From an uncultured Anaerotignum sp. (GTDB taxonomy: Bacteria; Bacillota; Clostridia; Lachnospirales; Anaerotignaceae), in the NCBI GenBank assembly GCA_910578425.1, contig CAJTQX010000009.1:9371-73370 (forward strand): a stretch of 64,000 bases of DNA, written 5' to 3'. Positions within the stretch are counted from its first letter, which is position 1. The number at the start of each line of letters is the position of its first letter. Of the stretch, positions 26,113 through 34,836 are shown in pieces. The translations under genes were made by a program, and so were the position numbers. Below the pieces are notes generated by a model that saw nothing but the letters and a program-made list of their open reading frames with translations, searched no databases and was not told the DNA's origin.

Positions 26113-26941
26113 GGTCTCCCTCCTTCCTTTCAGAAAGCGCGGCATGCGACTGTTCCACGACCTCATCCAGCCGTTTCCGGACCGCATCCTTCCCCATGCC
26201 TTTCTGTTGTTTATCCAAATAGATCAAATATTCAATGTTGCCTTCCGGCCCCTTGATGGGGGAAAAGCTCAGGCCCAGTATGCCCAGTCCCTGTTCCTCC
26301 GCGTAATCAGTAATTTTCTCAATGACCTCACGATGCACTGCTCTGTCCTTCACAACGCCTTTTTTACCAACCTTTTCCCGCCCTGCTTCAAACTGCGGCT
26401 TGATCAGACAGACAAGCTGACCGTTTTCCCCCAGTACCCCCAGCGCGGCGGGAAGTATCTTCGTCAGGGAAATAAAGGAAACGTCAACAGAGGCAAAATC
26501 CGCTTCATCCGGCACCTGTTCATGGGTAACATACCGCATGTTCGTCTTTTCCAGACAGACAACGCGAGAATCATTGCGCAGTTTCCATGCGAATTGTCCA
26601 TAGCCAACGTCAATGGCGTAAACCTTTGCCGCGCCGTTCTGAAGCATACAGTCCGTAAAGCCGCCTGTTGACGCGCCGATGTCCATGCAGGTCTTTCCCT
26701 CCAGAGAAATGCCAAATTCTTTAATCGCCTTTTCCAGCTTATAGCCGCCCCTGCTGACATATTTCATCTGCCCGCCGCGCACTTCAATGCTGATATCAGT
26801 CGGCAGCTTTGTTCCGGCCTTGTCTTCCTTCCTGCCATCCACATAAACCGTCCCCGCCATGATATAAGCCTTTGCCAGCTCTCTGGAAGGCGCAAGCCCC
26901 CGCTGCACCAGCAGGCTGTCCAATCGTTCCTTTTCCGCCAT
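26072..26941 (-). CDS. tlyA: TlyA family rRNA (cytidine-2'-O)-methyltransferase / hemolysin-like
   Basis: A 289-residue protein. An S4 RNA-binding domain (about 5-60, LDSLLVQRGLAPSRELAK) is followed by a Rossmann FtsJ-type methyltransferase with DIGASTGGFTDCML (about 83-96) and FASVDVSFISL. TlyA proteins methylate rRNA with S-adenosylmethionine; some have hemolytic activity when expressed. A C-terminal tail overlaps nadK. It starts 3 bp after dxs ends, with GGGAGAG in the dxs tail. Confidence 0.93.
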   Translation of the reverse strand: MAEKERLDSLLVQRGLAPSRELAKAYIMAGTVYVDGRKEDKAGTKLPTDISIEVRGGQMKYVSRGGYKLEKAIKEFGISLEGKTCMDIGASTGGFTDCMLQNGAAKVYAIDVGYGQFAWKLRNDSRVVCLEKTNMRYVTHEQVPDEADFASVDVSFISLTKILPAALGVLGENGQLVCLIKPQFEAGREKVGKKGVVKDRAVHREVIEKITDYAEEQGLGILGLSFSPIKGPEGNIEYLIYLDKQQKGMGKDAVRKRLDEVVEQSHAALSERKEGDHAEGGADTECGKG

Positions 26942-26944
26942 CGT

Positions 26945-28813
26945 TCACTCTCCCAGTCTTTTTTTGATTCCTTTATAAATGCCTTCTGCATCCAGCCCAT
27001 GCCGCGCAAAAAGCTGCGCCTGTGTTCCCTGCTCAATATAGCAGTCCGGAAACGCGAAACCCGTCACCGATATTAACTGTCCGCTGCCGCTGTAAAATTC
27101 CATCACGCGCGAACCAAGCCCGCCTTTACCGAGATTATCCTCCACCGTAAAGACATATTCGCACTGTTCCGCTGCCCGCAGGAGCATTTCCCCGTCCAAT
27201 GGGTTGATAAACCGTATATTAACAAGCATCGGCTGATAGCCGTCCTCCTCCAGCCGCTTCACTGCCTCCGCCGCAGTTTTCAGCATATGCCCTTCCGCCA
27301 GCACCGCAATTTTTTTGCCGTCCTGTATCAGTTCCGCTTTACCATATGCCACAGGTTCCCTGTTTTCCGCAAAAGCCGTTTCAGCCGTTCCCCGCGGATA
27401 TCGCACCGCAACCGGACCATTCCAGCGGTTAACTGCAAAATCCAGCATTTCCTCAAGCTCCCAGCCATTTTTAGGAGAAAGTACCGTCATATTCGGGATA
27501 TGCGACAGGAAGGAAAGGTCAAATACACCCTGATGGGTTTCCCCATCCGCGCCAACAATCCCCGCTCTGTCAACAGCAAATACAACATGAAGATTCTGCA
27601 TACATACGTCATGTACAATCTGGTCATACGCCCTTTGCAGAAAAGAAGAATACACCGCAAACACCGGCACAATTCCCCTGCTTGCCAGACCAGCCGAAAA
27701 GGTCACACCATGCTGTTCCGCAATGGCTACGTCAAAGAAACGTTCGGGAAACGCTTTCTGAAAGCCTTCAAAACCAGTGCCGCCTGCCATTGCCGCCGTA
27801 ATCCCCACAGCCTTATCGTTCGCCGCACCGATTTCCAGCATTTTCTTTCCGAAAACGTCCGACCAGCTTTCCCCACCGGAAGAAAGCGGCTTTCCTGTTT
27901 TCAGGTCAAACGCGCCAACACCATGATAATCACTGGGGTTTTCCTCCGCGTAGCGGTAGCCGCGTCCCTTCACCGTCTTAATGTGAATCAGCACAGGTCC
28001 TTTCATATGCTTCACATTCTGGAACAGTTCCAGCAGCTCCTTCAAATCATGCCCGTCTACCGGACCTATGTATTTGAAACCAAGTTCCTCAAACATTGCG
28101 CCATGCAGAAAAAGGTGCTTCGCACTGTCCCGCGCTTTGGAAAGAACATGATAGGTTGCCTGTCCTACTATGGGCACATTGTCCCGAAACTGCTTGAAAT
28201 GCTCTTTCAGCTTCTGGTAACGTCCGTCTGTCCGCAAATTGTTCAAATGGCGGCTGAGTGCGCCCACATTCGTATCAATCGACATCTGGTTGTCATTCAG
28301 TATCACAATCAGATTGGTATTTTCCCTTCCGGCATTGTTCAGGGCTTCATATGCCAGCCCGCCTGTCATAGAGCCATCTCCAATTACGGCAATCACATGC
28401 TCCTTTCCGCCCAAAAGATCACGCGCCTTTGCAATGCCAAGCGCGGCGGATATAGATGTAGAACTGTGCCCTGCCGCAAATGCGTCGCAGTCGCTTTCAT
28501 GCGGTTTGGGAAAGCCGCTCAGCCCGTCCAGCTGGCGCAGCGTAGCAAACTGCTCCTTCCTGCCCGTCAGAATTTTATGGATATACGCCTGATGTCCTAC
28601 ATCCCAGACGATTTTATCCTCCGGCAGGTTAAAGCAGTATTCCAGCGCGACTGTCAGCTCCACAACGCCAAGGTTGGAGGCAAGATGTCCGCCCGTTTTG
28701 GAAACGCTGCGCAGAAGAAACCGCCTCAGCTCCCTGCACAATGTTTTCAGTTCTTCTTCATTCAGTTTTTTTATGTCGTCTTTCTTTTGAATCTGATTCA
28801 GAATTTCAGACAC
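26945..28813 (-). CDS. dxs: 1-deoxy-D-xylulose-5-phosphate synthase
   Basis: Makes DXP from pyruvate and glyceraldehyde 3-phosphate, the entry to the MEP isoprenoid pathway; TPP dependent. The 622 residues are normal. Motifs: GHQAYIHKILTGR (about 72-84), TPP-binding GDGSMTGGLAYEALNNAG (about 144-161), AEQHGVTFSAGLA, and transketolase-type HQGVFDLSFL. The start is GTG with a GGGAAGGG site. It sits with ispA in the same operon, linking precursor supply and prenyl chain building. Confidence 0.97.
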   Translation of the reverse strand: MSEILNQIQKKDDIKKLNEEELKTLCRELRRFLLRSVSKTGGHLASNLGVVELTVALEYCFNLPEDKIVWDVGHQAYIHKILTGRKEQFATLRQLDGLSGFPKPHESDCDAFAAGHSSTSISAALGIAKARDLLGGKEHVIAVIGDGSMTGGLAYEALNNAGRENTNLIVILNDNQMSIDTNVGALSRHLNNLRTDGRYQKLKEHFKQFRDNVPIVGQATYHVLSKARDSAKHLFLHGAMFEELGFKYIGPVDGHDLKELLELFQNVKHMKGPVLIHIKTVKGRGYRYAEENPSDYHGVGAFDLKTGKPLSSGGESWSDVFGKKMLEIGAANDKAVGITAAMAGGTGFEGFQKAFPERFFDVAIAEQHGVTFSAGLASRGIVPVFAVYSSFLQRAYDQIVHDVCMQNLHVVFAVDRAGIVGADGETHQGVFDLSFLSHIPNMTVLSPKNGWELEEMLDFAVNRWNGPVAVRYPRGTAETAFAENREPVAYGKAELIQDGKKIAVLAEGHMLKTAAEAVKRLEEDGYQPMLVNIRFINPLDGEMLLRAAEQCEYVFTVEDNLGKGGLGSRVMEFYSGSGQLISVTGFAFPDCYIEQGTQAQLFARHGLDAEGIYKGIKKRLGE

Positions 28814-28840
28814 AGCCCTTCCCCCATTCGCTGAACACAG

Positions 28841-29269
28841 TTAAACACAAAATCCTACCGTAATGCCGAGAATGGCTCCGGCCAGCACCTCAAGCGGCGT
28901 ATGTCCTAAAAGCTCCTTGAGTTTTTCCATATCCGGCAACTGGTGCTTTTCAATCAGGAGGTTGAGTATCTCCGCCTGTTTTCCGGCAGCCCGCCGGATT
29001 CCTGCCGCGTCATACATCACCACAAGCGCGAGTATCAGCGCGATGGCAAAAAACGGTGATTCAAACCCGTTCTGTTTTCCTACGGCAAAAGCCAAAGCCA
29101 TTACCAGCGCGGAATGGGAACTGGGCATACCACCCGTACCCACAAGCCTTGTCGCGTCGAACCGTTTTTCTAACACCAATGTCAGTATGATCTTCGTCCC
29201 CTGCGCGATTGCCCAGGAAATTACCGCCGCCAAAAGGGGCGTATTCTTAAAGATCCCCTCTATTCCCAT
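28841..29269 (-). CDS. Divergent PAP2 family membrane protein (DUF212-like)
   Basis: A 142-residue protein with about four hydrophobic segments and the diagnostic GTGGMPSSHSALV (about 45-57), which aligns with a PAP2 phosphatase motif, plus MYDAAGIRRAAGKQAE and a C-terminal LGHTPLEVLAGAILGI. Members are thought to act on lipid phosphates, possibly isoprenoid phosphates. Location between ispA and dxs fits that idea but does not prove it. Confidence 0.88.
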   Translation of the reverse strand: MGIEGIFKNTPLLAAVISWAIAQGTKIILTLVLEKRFDATRLVGTGGMPSSHSALVMALAFAVGKQNGFESPFFAIALILALVVMYDAAGIRRAAGKQAEILNLLIEKHQLPDMEKLKELLGHTPLEVLAGAILGITVGFCV

Positions 29270-29297
29270 ATGTTCCTCTTCTTTCCTGTCCTATGCA

Positions 29298-30191
29298 TCA
29301 ATAGGTTCTGTCTGTCAAATATTCTGTCAGCGCAAGCAGAAATGCACAGCTTTCCCCCTGCACTTTCCAGTAATTTACCGCCTGCATGGAAAGCTTTCCG
29401 GCAATCCGCCGTGCTTCTTCTATCCCAAATATCGTTACATACGTTGTTTTCTGGTTCTTTTCATCACTGTGGACAGGCTTGCCCAATTCTTCCGTTGTGC
29501 TTGTTACATCTAAAATATCATCTATAATCTGGAATGCAAGGCCAATATTCTGCCCCGCAAGACCATAGCCCTTCACCGTTTCCGCGTCCGCGCCTCCTAA
29601 AATCGCACCCGCTTCCAATGCACCACGAATCATTGCTGCCGTTTTATTCAAATGGATATAATCCAGCGTTTCCACATCAAGGGGTTTTCCTTCCAGCGCG
29701 ACATCTGCGGCCTGTCCCGCCAGCATGCCATAAATCCCTGCTCCATGAGCAATCGCGCGCATCGCGCCTGCCGTCTTTGCAGAAGGATTTTCTACACACG
29801 CCTCTGCCATCGTTTCCATTGCATGATGCAGAAGTCCGTCCCCCGCAAGAATTGCCATTGCTTCGCCATATACTTTATGGTTCGTCTCCCTTCCCCGCCG
29901 AAAATCATCGTTATCCATCGCCGGAAGGTCGTCATGGATTAAGGAATAGGTGTGTATCATTTCAATGGCACAGGCAAACGGAAGGGCATCTTCTCGTTTC
30001 CCGCCCATTGCTTCACATGCGGCCAGCACAAGCACAGGACGCAGACGTTTTCCACCCGCCAGCAAACTGTACCGCATCGCTTCATATACGTCAGGCGGCA
30101 AAGCCTTCTGCTCGGGAATACATTTTTCCAGCGCGTTTTCAATATAGACGCGGTATTCTTCCATTTTTGTTTTCAAATCCATATGTTCCAT
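29298..30191 (-). CDS. ispA: Polyprenyl (farnesyl/geranyl) diphosphate synthase
   Basis: Adds isopentenyl diphosphate to allylic diphosphates. The 297-residue all-helical enzyme has GGKRLRPVLVL (about 50-60), the first aspartate-rich motif in HDDLPAMDND (about 88-97), and the second in FQIIDDILDVT (about 217-227). The length and two-residue insertion in the first motif match bacterial farnesyl diphosphate synthases. GGAGG lies about ten bases before the ATG; xseB ends just upstream. Confidence 0.95.
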   Translation of the reverse strand: MEHMDLKTKMEEYRVYIENALEKCIPEQKALPPDVYEAMRYSLLAGGKRLRPVLVLAACEAMGGKREDALPFACAIEMIHTYSLIHDDLPAMDNDDFRRGRETNHKVYGEAMAILAGDGLLHHAMETMAEACVENPSAKTAGAMRAIAHGAGIYGMLAGQAADVALEGKPLDVETLDYIHLNKTAAMIRGALEAGAILGGADAETVKGYGLAGQNIGLAFQIIDDILDVTSTTEELGKPVHSDEKNQKTTYVTIFGIEEARRIAGKLSMQAVNYWKVQGESCAFLLALTEYLTDRTY

Positions 30192-30195
30192 GTCT

Positions 30196-30432
30196 TCATT
30201 CCTCCGCCTGAAAAGGTTCTTCCTGCCAAAGCCCTGCTTCCTTGCGCAAAAGAACGATCTCGCCCTCTGCCGCCGTCAGTTTTTCCATGCAGTAAGCGGA
30301 AAGCCCCAGCCCTTCCTTATAAAGAGCTACTACCGTTTCCAGAGGGGCTTCCTCCTGCTCCAGCTGCTCCACGATAGCCTCCATTCGTTCCATTGCTTCC
30401 TCAAAGGACAGTTTTTTCTTTGCCATCGCCAT
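30196..30432 (-). CDS. xseB: Exodeoxyribonuclease VII small subunit
   Basis: A 78-residue helical protein with the family motif LSFEEAMERMEAIVEQLE (about 8-25) followed by LETVVALYKEGLGL. It binds XseA to form the ssDNA exonuclease. Its start lies 32 bp inside xseA, so translation is coupled. An ATG two codons in is an equally possible start. Confidence 0.95.
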   Translation of the reverse strand: MAMAKKKLSFEEAMERMEAIVEQLEQEEAPLETVVALYKEGLGLSAYCMEKLTAAEGEIVLLRKEAGLWQEEPFQAEE

Positions 30433-31639
30433 TTACCGCCTTTCCTGTTACTGCCGCATACAGCCTGCCGTCCCGCATTTCGATTTGCAGTTTCTGCCCT
30501 TCCTGTGCGTCTGCCGCCGTTGTGAGAGGTTGTCCGGCTTCGTCCAAAATCATGGCATATCCCCGTTTCATCACAGAAAAGGGCGAAACACCTTCCAGCC
30601 TTGCCTGTACCGCCGTCAGACGCCCTGCGTTTTTCTCCAGCCGCCGCATGGTTTCCCGTTGTATGGCCTGGCTCTGTTCTTCTACGCCTGCCCTCAGCTG
30701 GTGTATTTTTTCCAGAGGGCGTTTCAAAACGGGACGCTCTTTCAAAAATTCCAGCCGCCGTCTGCTGGATACTATGGCTGCGGAAACATCCCGCCAAAGA
30801 CGTTCCTGCATACCTTCCAGTACAGCAATACGGCTTTCCAGCGGTATTGCCGTTGCCAATTCCGCCGCTGCCGAAGGTGTAGGCGCGCGCAGATCAGAAA
30901 CAAAATCTGTTATTGTAAAATCTGTTTCATGCCCAACGGCAGAAATAACAGGTATCTCCGAAGCAAATACCGCCCTCGCGACTTTTTCCTCATTAAACGG
31001 CCACAAATCTTCCATAGAGCCGCCGCCGCGCCCTAGAATGATAACATCGGCACCGCCCCATTCGTTTGCCAGCCGCAGGGAACGGACAATATCCTCCGCC
31101 GCGTTTTCTCCCTGCACAAGCGTCGGGAATACCGCAATTTTTACCCGTGGGTCGCGCCGTTTCACGATCTGTATCACGTCGCGCACCGCCGCCCCCGTAG
31201 GCGATGTGATTACGGCAATGCAGCCGACCTGTGTGGGCATATCCCGCTTAAAATCCGCGTCAAACAATCCTTCCGCCGCAAGCTTTTCCTTCATCTGCTC
31301 AAATGCCATCTGGAGCGCACCCATTCCGACAGGCTCCATAAATTCGCCGTAAAGCTGGTACTGCCCTGTCCGTTCGTAAAGAGAAACACGCCCGTATAAT
31401 ATGACCTGCATGCCGTTCTCCGGCAGAAAGGGAATTTCCTCCGCGTCCTGCCGGAATATCATGCAGGAAAGCGCACCTGTGGCGTCCTTCAGTGTAAAAT
31501 ACCAATGTCCTGAGGAATGTGCTTTAAAATTGGAAATTTCCCCCTGCACGAGCAGGCTGTTCAATATAAAATCATTTTCCAGCAGATTTTTGATATACCG
31601 GTTGATCTGCCCAACCGTAAAAACCTTTGGCGCAATCAT
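30401..31639 (-). CDS. xseA: Exodeoxyribonuclease VII large subunit
   Basis: A 412-residue nuclease subunit. An N-terminal OB-fold (about 1-105, VGQINRYIKNLLEND and GEISNFKAHSSGHWYFTLKD) is followed by the catalytic domain with ITSPTGAAVRDVIQI (about 136-150), ILGRGGGSMEDLWPFN (about 196-211) and GHETDFTITDFV (about 232-243). It begins with an ATGA overlap at the nusB stop. Confidence 0.96.
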   Translation of the reverse strand: MIAPKVFTVGQINRYIKNLLENDFILNSLLVQGEISNFKAHSSGHWYFTLKDATGALSCMIFRQDAEEIPFLPENGMQVILYGRVSLYERTGQYQLYGEFMEPVGMGALQMAFEQMKEKLAAEGLFDADFKRDMPTQVGCIAVITSPTGAAVRDVIQIVKRRDPRVKIAVFPTLVQGENAAEDIVRSLRLANEWGGADVIILGRGGGSMEDLWPFNEEKVARAVFASEIPVISAVGHETDFTITDFVSDLRAPTPSAAAELATAIPLESRIAVLEGMQERLWRDVSAAIVSSRRRLEFLKERPVLKRPLEKIHQLRAGVEEQSQAIQRETMRRLEKNAGRLTAVQARLEGVSPFSVMKRGYAMILDEAGQPLTTAADAQEGQKLQIEMRDGRLYAAVTGKAVNGDGKEKTVL

Positions 31640-32046
31640 GCCTCTTTCCTTACCGCTTTGCCAAGGATACCGTTAATAAACGCAGGGGCTTCGTCCGCAC
31701 TGAATTTCTTTGCCAGCTCCACCGCCTCATTGATTGCCACACCAACCGGCGTATCGTCCGAAAAGTGCATTTCATAGACAGCCAGCCGCAGTATTGCAAG
31801 ATCTACCTTGTTCATTCGTTCCGGCTCCCAGCCTTTGGCGCATCTCTGAATGATTTTGTCAATTTCTTCTTTGTGTTCCTGCACTTCCTCCGCTTCTTTC
31901 GTAATAAAAGCGCGGTCTTCCTCCTTCAACGGCGGTTCTTTTTCTGCAAAAAATATTTCCTTTACCTGTTCATATTCTTCCGTTTCGTAAAAATCCATCT
32001 GGAACAAAAGAAAGAACGCATTTTCTCTCGCACTTTTCCGGCTCAT
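31636..32046 (-). CDS. nusB: Transcription antitermination protein NusB
   Basis: A 136-residue helical protein that binds boxA RNA in rRNA leaders with S10. Visible are SRKSARENAFFLLFQMDF at the start, DLAILRLAVYEM (about 84-95), and VGVAINEAVELAKKFSADEAPAFINGILGKA near the end. The start follows GGAGG. The next gene overlaps it by 4 bp. Confidence 0.95.
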   Translation of the reverse strand: MSRKSARENAFFLLFQMDFYETEEYEQVKEIFFAEKEPPLKEEDRAFITKEAEEVQEHKEEIDKIIQRCAKGWEPERMNKVDLAILRLAVYEMHFSDDTPVGVAINEAVELAKKFSADEAPAFINGILGKAVRKEA

Positions 32047-32174
32047 ACCATACCTCCGCTGTCGCCCTGCAATCCTACTCCTAACAATCCACGGGAATCA
32101 ACAGACGGGTCCCATCAGCTGCTGCTCCAGAACCCGTTTCCGCTTTTTCCAGCCGCACGCCGGAAAGGGTTCGT

Positions 32175-32543
32175 TCATTCTTCCTCCTCGGCGTTCGCGC
32201 TTTTCTCCCGAACAATACCGGAAACGCTGACATTTACTACCGCGACATTCAGCCCTGTCATCGTTTCCACAGCATTTTTGACTTTTTTCTGCACTTCCTC
32301 TGCCACAACCTGTACCTTTGTGCCGAAGTTCACAATAATGTCCATATCCAGTACCGCTTCGTTTTCATCCTTCACGACTTTTACGCACTTGGTCTGACCC
32401 TTTTTACCGAAAAATTCCACAAAACTCTTGCTGCCGCTGCCGTCTGCAACGCCTTCTACCTCCAGAGCCGCCGTAACCGCAATCACGCCAATCACTTCAT
32501 CCGCTATCTGTATCTGTCCGTTCATCGCTTTGTTCTCAGACAT
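32175..32543 (-). CDS. Asp23/Gls24 family envelope stress protein
   Basis: A 122-residue protein of the Asp23/Gls24 family (IQIADEVIGVIAVTAALEVEGVADG, then VLDMDIIVNFGTKV, and ETMTGLNVAVVNVSVSGI). The ATG at 32543 is chosen because AGGAGG precedes it; longer upstream frames are not needed. Family members associate with the membrane or envelope. Its position between spoIIIAH and nusB is the standard one in clostridia. The acidic EEEE tail is typical. Confidence 0.92.
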   Translation of the reverse strand: MSENKAMNGQIQIADEVIGVIAVTAALEVEGVADGSGSKSFVEFFGKKGQTKCVKVVKDENEAVLDMDIIVNFGTKVQVVAEEVQKKVKNAVETMTGLNVAVVNVSVSGIVREKSANAEEEE

Positions 32544-32896
32544 ATCTTTCCGACCTCCTGTTGTCCCTTTTATACAGCATTCTATACATTTTCCAAAAAC
32601 TTCATACCCGCCCGCGCCTGCGGCGTTTCTTTCTTTTGACTTTGCGTCCGCGGAATTTCTCCTTTGTTCCTTAACTACAGCATAAAAAACTTTCTGCGCA
32701 GCGTCAGCCTCCTGAACACCCCGCAGTATCTCATTTCTGTAATCCATATTTCCGCCAGCCGAAAATCCTGAAAATTTCCATATTTTCCGCTTCTATCGAA
32801 TATTATACCAGAACTCACCAGCCAATGCAAATAAATATACATCAAAATACATGCGAAAAGCGGAAAAGTATTCCTTTTCCGCTTTTCAGGTTACCA

Positions 32897-33541
32897 TTAT
32901 TTTCCTTTTTTCAGAGTATTGATGCGAATTTGGTCTGCCTCGCAGCCCGTTTTCCGTTTCACAATGTCCTCAATCTGTGCGACCTCCGCATCCGTCAGCG
33001 TTTCCTTATCCACGACAACATCCACTGTTGCATCGTCGATGCGGACATATGCCTCCTGAAAACCTTTTGCCTCAATTATAGCTTCTGCTGCCGTTTCTTT
33101 TTCAATACGCTCCTGAAGCTGCATCATGGTATCGCTGCATTTATCCTTTTGCTCCTGGCTGACGTTTTCGTTATTCAGCATTTCCGTCAGAATATCCTTC
33201 TGCTTTGCACGGGACTGTTCTCTGTCCAGTTTTGCTTCCGCGAAATACTGCCCGCTGTTCAGCCCGCCTTCCGCGCTGACAAACACAGCCGCACCGTCCC
33301 CAGTCGTTTCCGCAATCTCCGCCTCCGCAGTGATCGGGTCTAATGCCAGTTCTTCTGCGTCCAGATCATCCGGCAGGGCGGAATAATCCACCAGTGCCGT
33401 AATATCGCCTTCCTCTGTCAGTTGCAGCGCAGTTTTGTTGCTCTGTGCAGAGCGGCTCTCCTGAAAATTCAGATAGCCTGCCGCCGCGATCATCACCGCC
33501 AGTGCCGTTACAACCACTTGGTTCCTCTTAATGACAAACAT
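32897..33541 (-). CDS. spoIIIAH: Stage III sporulation protein AH
   Basis: Mother-cell protein that pairs with forespore SpoIIQ in the channel or feeding tube. The 214-residue protein begins MFVIKRNQVVVTALAVMIAAAGYLNF (one membrane helix, about 9-25), followed by an acidic linker and a ring-forming extracellular domain from about residue 100 (TEMLNNENVSQEQKDKCSDTMMQ, then EAYVRIDDATVDVVV). Last gene of the spoIIIA operon; GAGGGGG precedes the ATG. Confidence 0.95.
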   Translation of the reverse strand: MFVIKRNQVVVTALAVMIAAAGYLNFQESRSAQSNKTALQLTEEGDITALVDYSALPDDLDAEELALDPITAEAEIAETTGDGAAVFVSAEGGLNSGQYFAEAKLDREQSRAKQKDILTEMLNNENVSQEQKDKCSDTMMQLQERIEKETAAEAIIEAKGFQEAYVRIDDATVDVVVDKETLTDAEVAQIEDIVKRKTGCEADQIRINTLKKGK

Positions 33542-33555
33542 TTTGTTTTCCCCCT

Positions 33556-34119
33556 CTATTTCATTTTCAAAACCGCAATTTTATGAGCCGGTACGTCAAG
33601 CAGAGCCTGTGCCGCACTGTTCAGCGAAGCGCAGACCGCCGGATTTCCGCCGCCCTCCGCCACGATTACAACGCCCTCTACCTTTGGCGATGCTTCCGAA
33701 AGCACAAGGGGCGAAAAGCTCCCTCTGCCATCCTCCAGCATAACAACGCTCGTTTCTGTCCGAAGGCTTTCGGATACCCTGCCGCTTTCCTCTCCCCTGC
33801 TTTCTTCCCTCTTTTCTTCCTGTGCCACCACCTTCTGCTCCGCCATGCTGAATGTCAGCATCACCTCCACATTTCCCGCGCCTTCTATTCTGGAAAGAAT
33901 CTGCGCCATCCGCTGTTCCAGATCTGCTTCTTTTTTATTGGATTGGCTTTCTTCTCTCTCTTCCGCAGGCGGGGTTTCCGCCTGTTCTTTTTTTTCTGAC
34001 GGGAAAAGGCTGTTTCCAGCCGCCAGCAGAAGTATGCCTGCCATCAGTGCCAGCAAAGCGTTATTCCGCGTTTTCCTGTTTTCGGGACGGAACATGTTCC
34101 GCCAAAAATCCTTCTGCAT
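33556..34119 (-). CDS. spoIIIAG: Stage III sporulation protein AG
   Basis: A 187-residue ring-forming component of the mother-cell to forespore channel. It has an N-terminal basic stretch and one membrane helix (ALLALMAGILLLAAGNSLF), an acidic Glu-rich linker, and a domain from about residue 65 (LEQRMAQILSRIEGAGNVEVMLTF) with the SPLVLSEASPKVEGVVIVAEGG segment typical of SpoIIIAG. The ATG at 34119 after AAGGGTG is preferred over a GTG three codons upstream. Confidence 0.94.
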   Translation of the reverse strand: MQKDFWRNMFRPENRKTRNNALLALMAGILLLAAGNSLFPSEKKEQAETPPAEEREESQSNKKEADLEQRMAQILSRIEGAGNVEVMLTFSMAEQKVVAQEEKREESRGEESGRVSESLRTETSVVMLEDGRGSFSPLVLSEASPKVEGVVIVAEGGGNPAVCASLNSAAQALLDVPAHKIAVLKMK

Positions 34120-34138
34120 TTTTCTCACCCTTCTTTTG

Positions 34139-34642
34139 TCAATTCACAGCCCGAACGCCGTCCTCCGGCAAGCCATAGCGTTTTGCCGCGTATTTCTGTA
34201 CCTCCTGCGCGTTTGCCTCTCCGCAGCCCACAGAAAAAGATTGCAGAGTGCCGTAGTCCCCGTCCTCCGCGTCCCTGCAAAATTCCGCCTCCACCCATTC
34301 AATCTGCGGAAATTTCTTTTGCAGGTCCTGCGTCAGTTCTTCCTCTAAAAGCGTCTGATATGTATGCTCCAGCCTTTCCTGTTCCATTTTCCGGTAGTCA
34401 TCGCCGGTATGGAACGCCCGTTCCAGCCGGACGCTCTGCCGCAGCGGCGAAAGGCTGATATCGCTCTGCCTTACGCCGAACAGCCGCAGAAAGGGGCTCA
34501 GCGCGGCTGTCAATATCAGAACGCCAAGCACCAGTTCCACATATCTGCGGTAATTTCCCTCCGGCATCAGGATTTCCGCCATAGCGGAAAAAATGGTCAA
34601 AGCCGTTATAGTTTTTATATATGCGGTAAAAGCCTCCATCAT
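34139..34642 (-). CDS. spoIIIAF: Stage III sporulation protein AF
   Basis: A 167-residue membrane protein with two N-terminal helices (about 4-27 and 32-55, ELVLGVLILTAALSPFLRLF) and a soluble C-terminal domain facing the intermembrane space. It sits between spoIIIAE and spoIIIAG, as in other spore formers. Its upstream region is occupied by a MITE-like repeat that separates it from spoIIIAE by about 190 bp. Confidence 0.92.
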   Translation of the reverse strand: MMEAFTAYIKTITALTIFSAMAEILMPEGNYRRYVELVLGVLILTAALSPFLRLFGVRQSDISLSPLRQSVRLERAFHTGDDYRKMEQERLEHTYQTLLEEELTQDLQKKFPQIEWVEAEFCRDAEDGDYGTLQSFSVGCGEANAQEVQKYAAKRYGLPEDGVRAVN

Positions 34643-34662
34643 TCCTTTTTTCCCTCCGAATT

Positions 34663-34836
34663 CCAGGTAGTGTCGTTATGAGTCATGTATCCGTATTTTC
34701 TAGCATAATTTTGTCGGATTTCAGGCAAAAATTCGCAGGCGTACAATGCGGCGCGGTACGGCAGGAATTTTTAACGAAAAAGCCGACAAAACTTGCCGGA
34801 AAGGCTTATGCAGGCACTTGTGACGATACTGCCTAA
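34663..34836. repeat. MITE-like repeat element (complete copy), in the spoIIIA operon
   Basis: About 174 bp. The ends AGGTAGTGTCGTTATGAGT (34665-34683) and ACTTGTGACGATACTGCCT (34816-34834) are inverted, 14 of 19 matching, with every mismatch a transition that gives a G-U pair in plus-strand RNA. Inside are paired TTTTGTCGG/CCGACAAAA and AAAAATTC/GAATTTTT blocks. Its last bases provide the TAG stop of spoIIIAE. Related partial copies lie at 36114-36165 and at 63942-64000. No transposase gene is inside. Confidence 0.8.

Noticed and set aside
27287..28834. A 515-codon open frame on the plus strand
   Set aside because: It lies antisense to dxs and has low-quality composition; dxs motifs are unambiguous.
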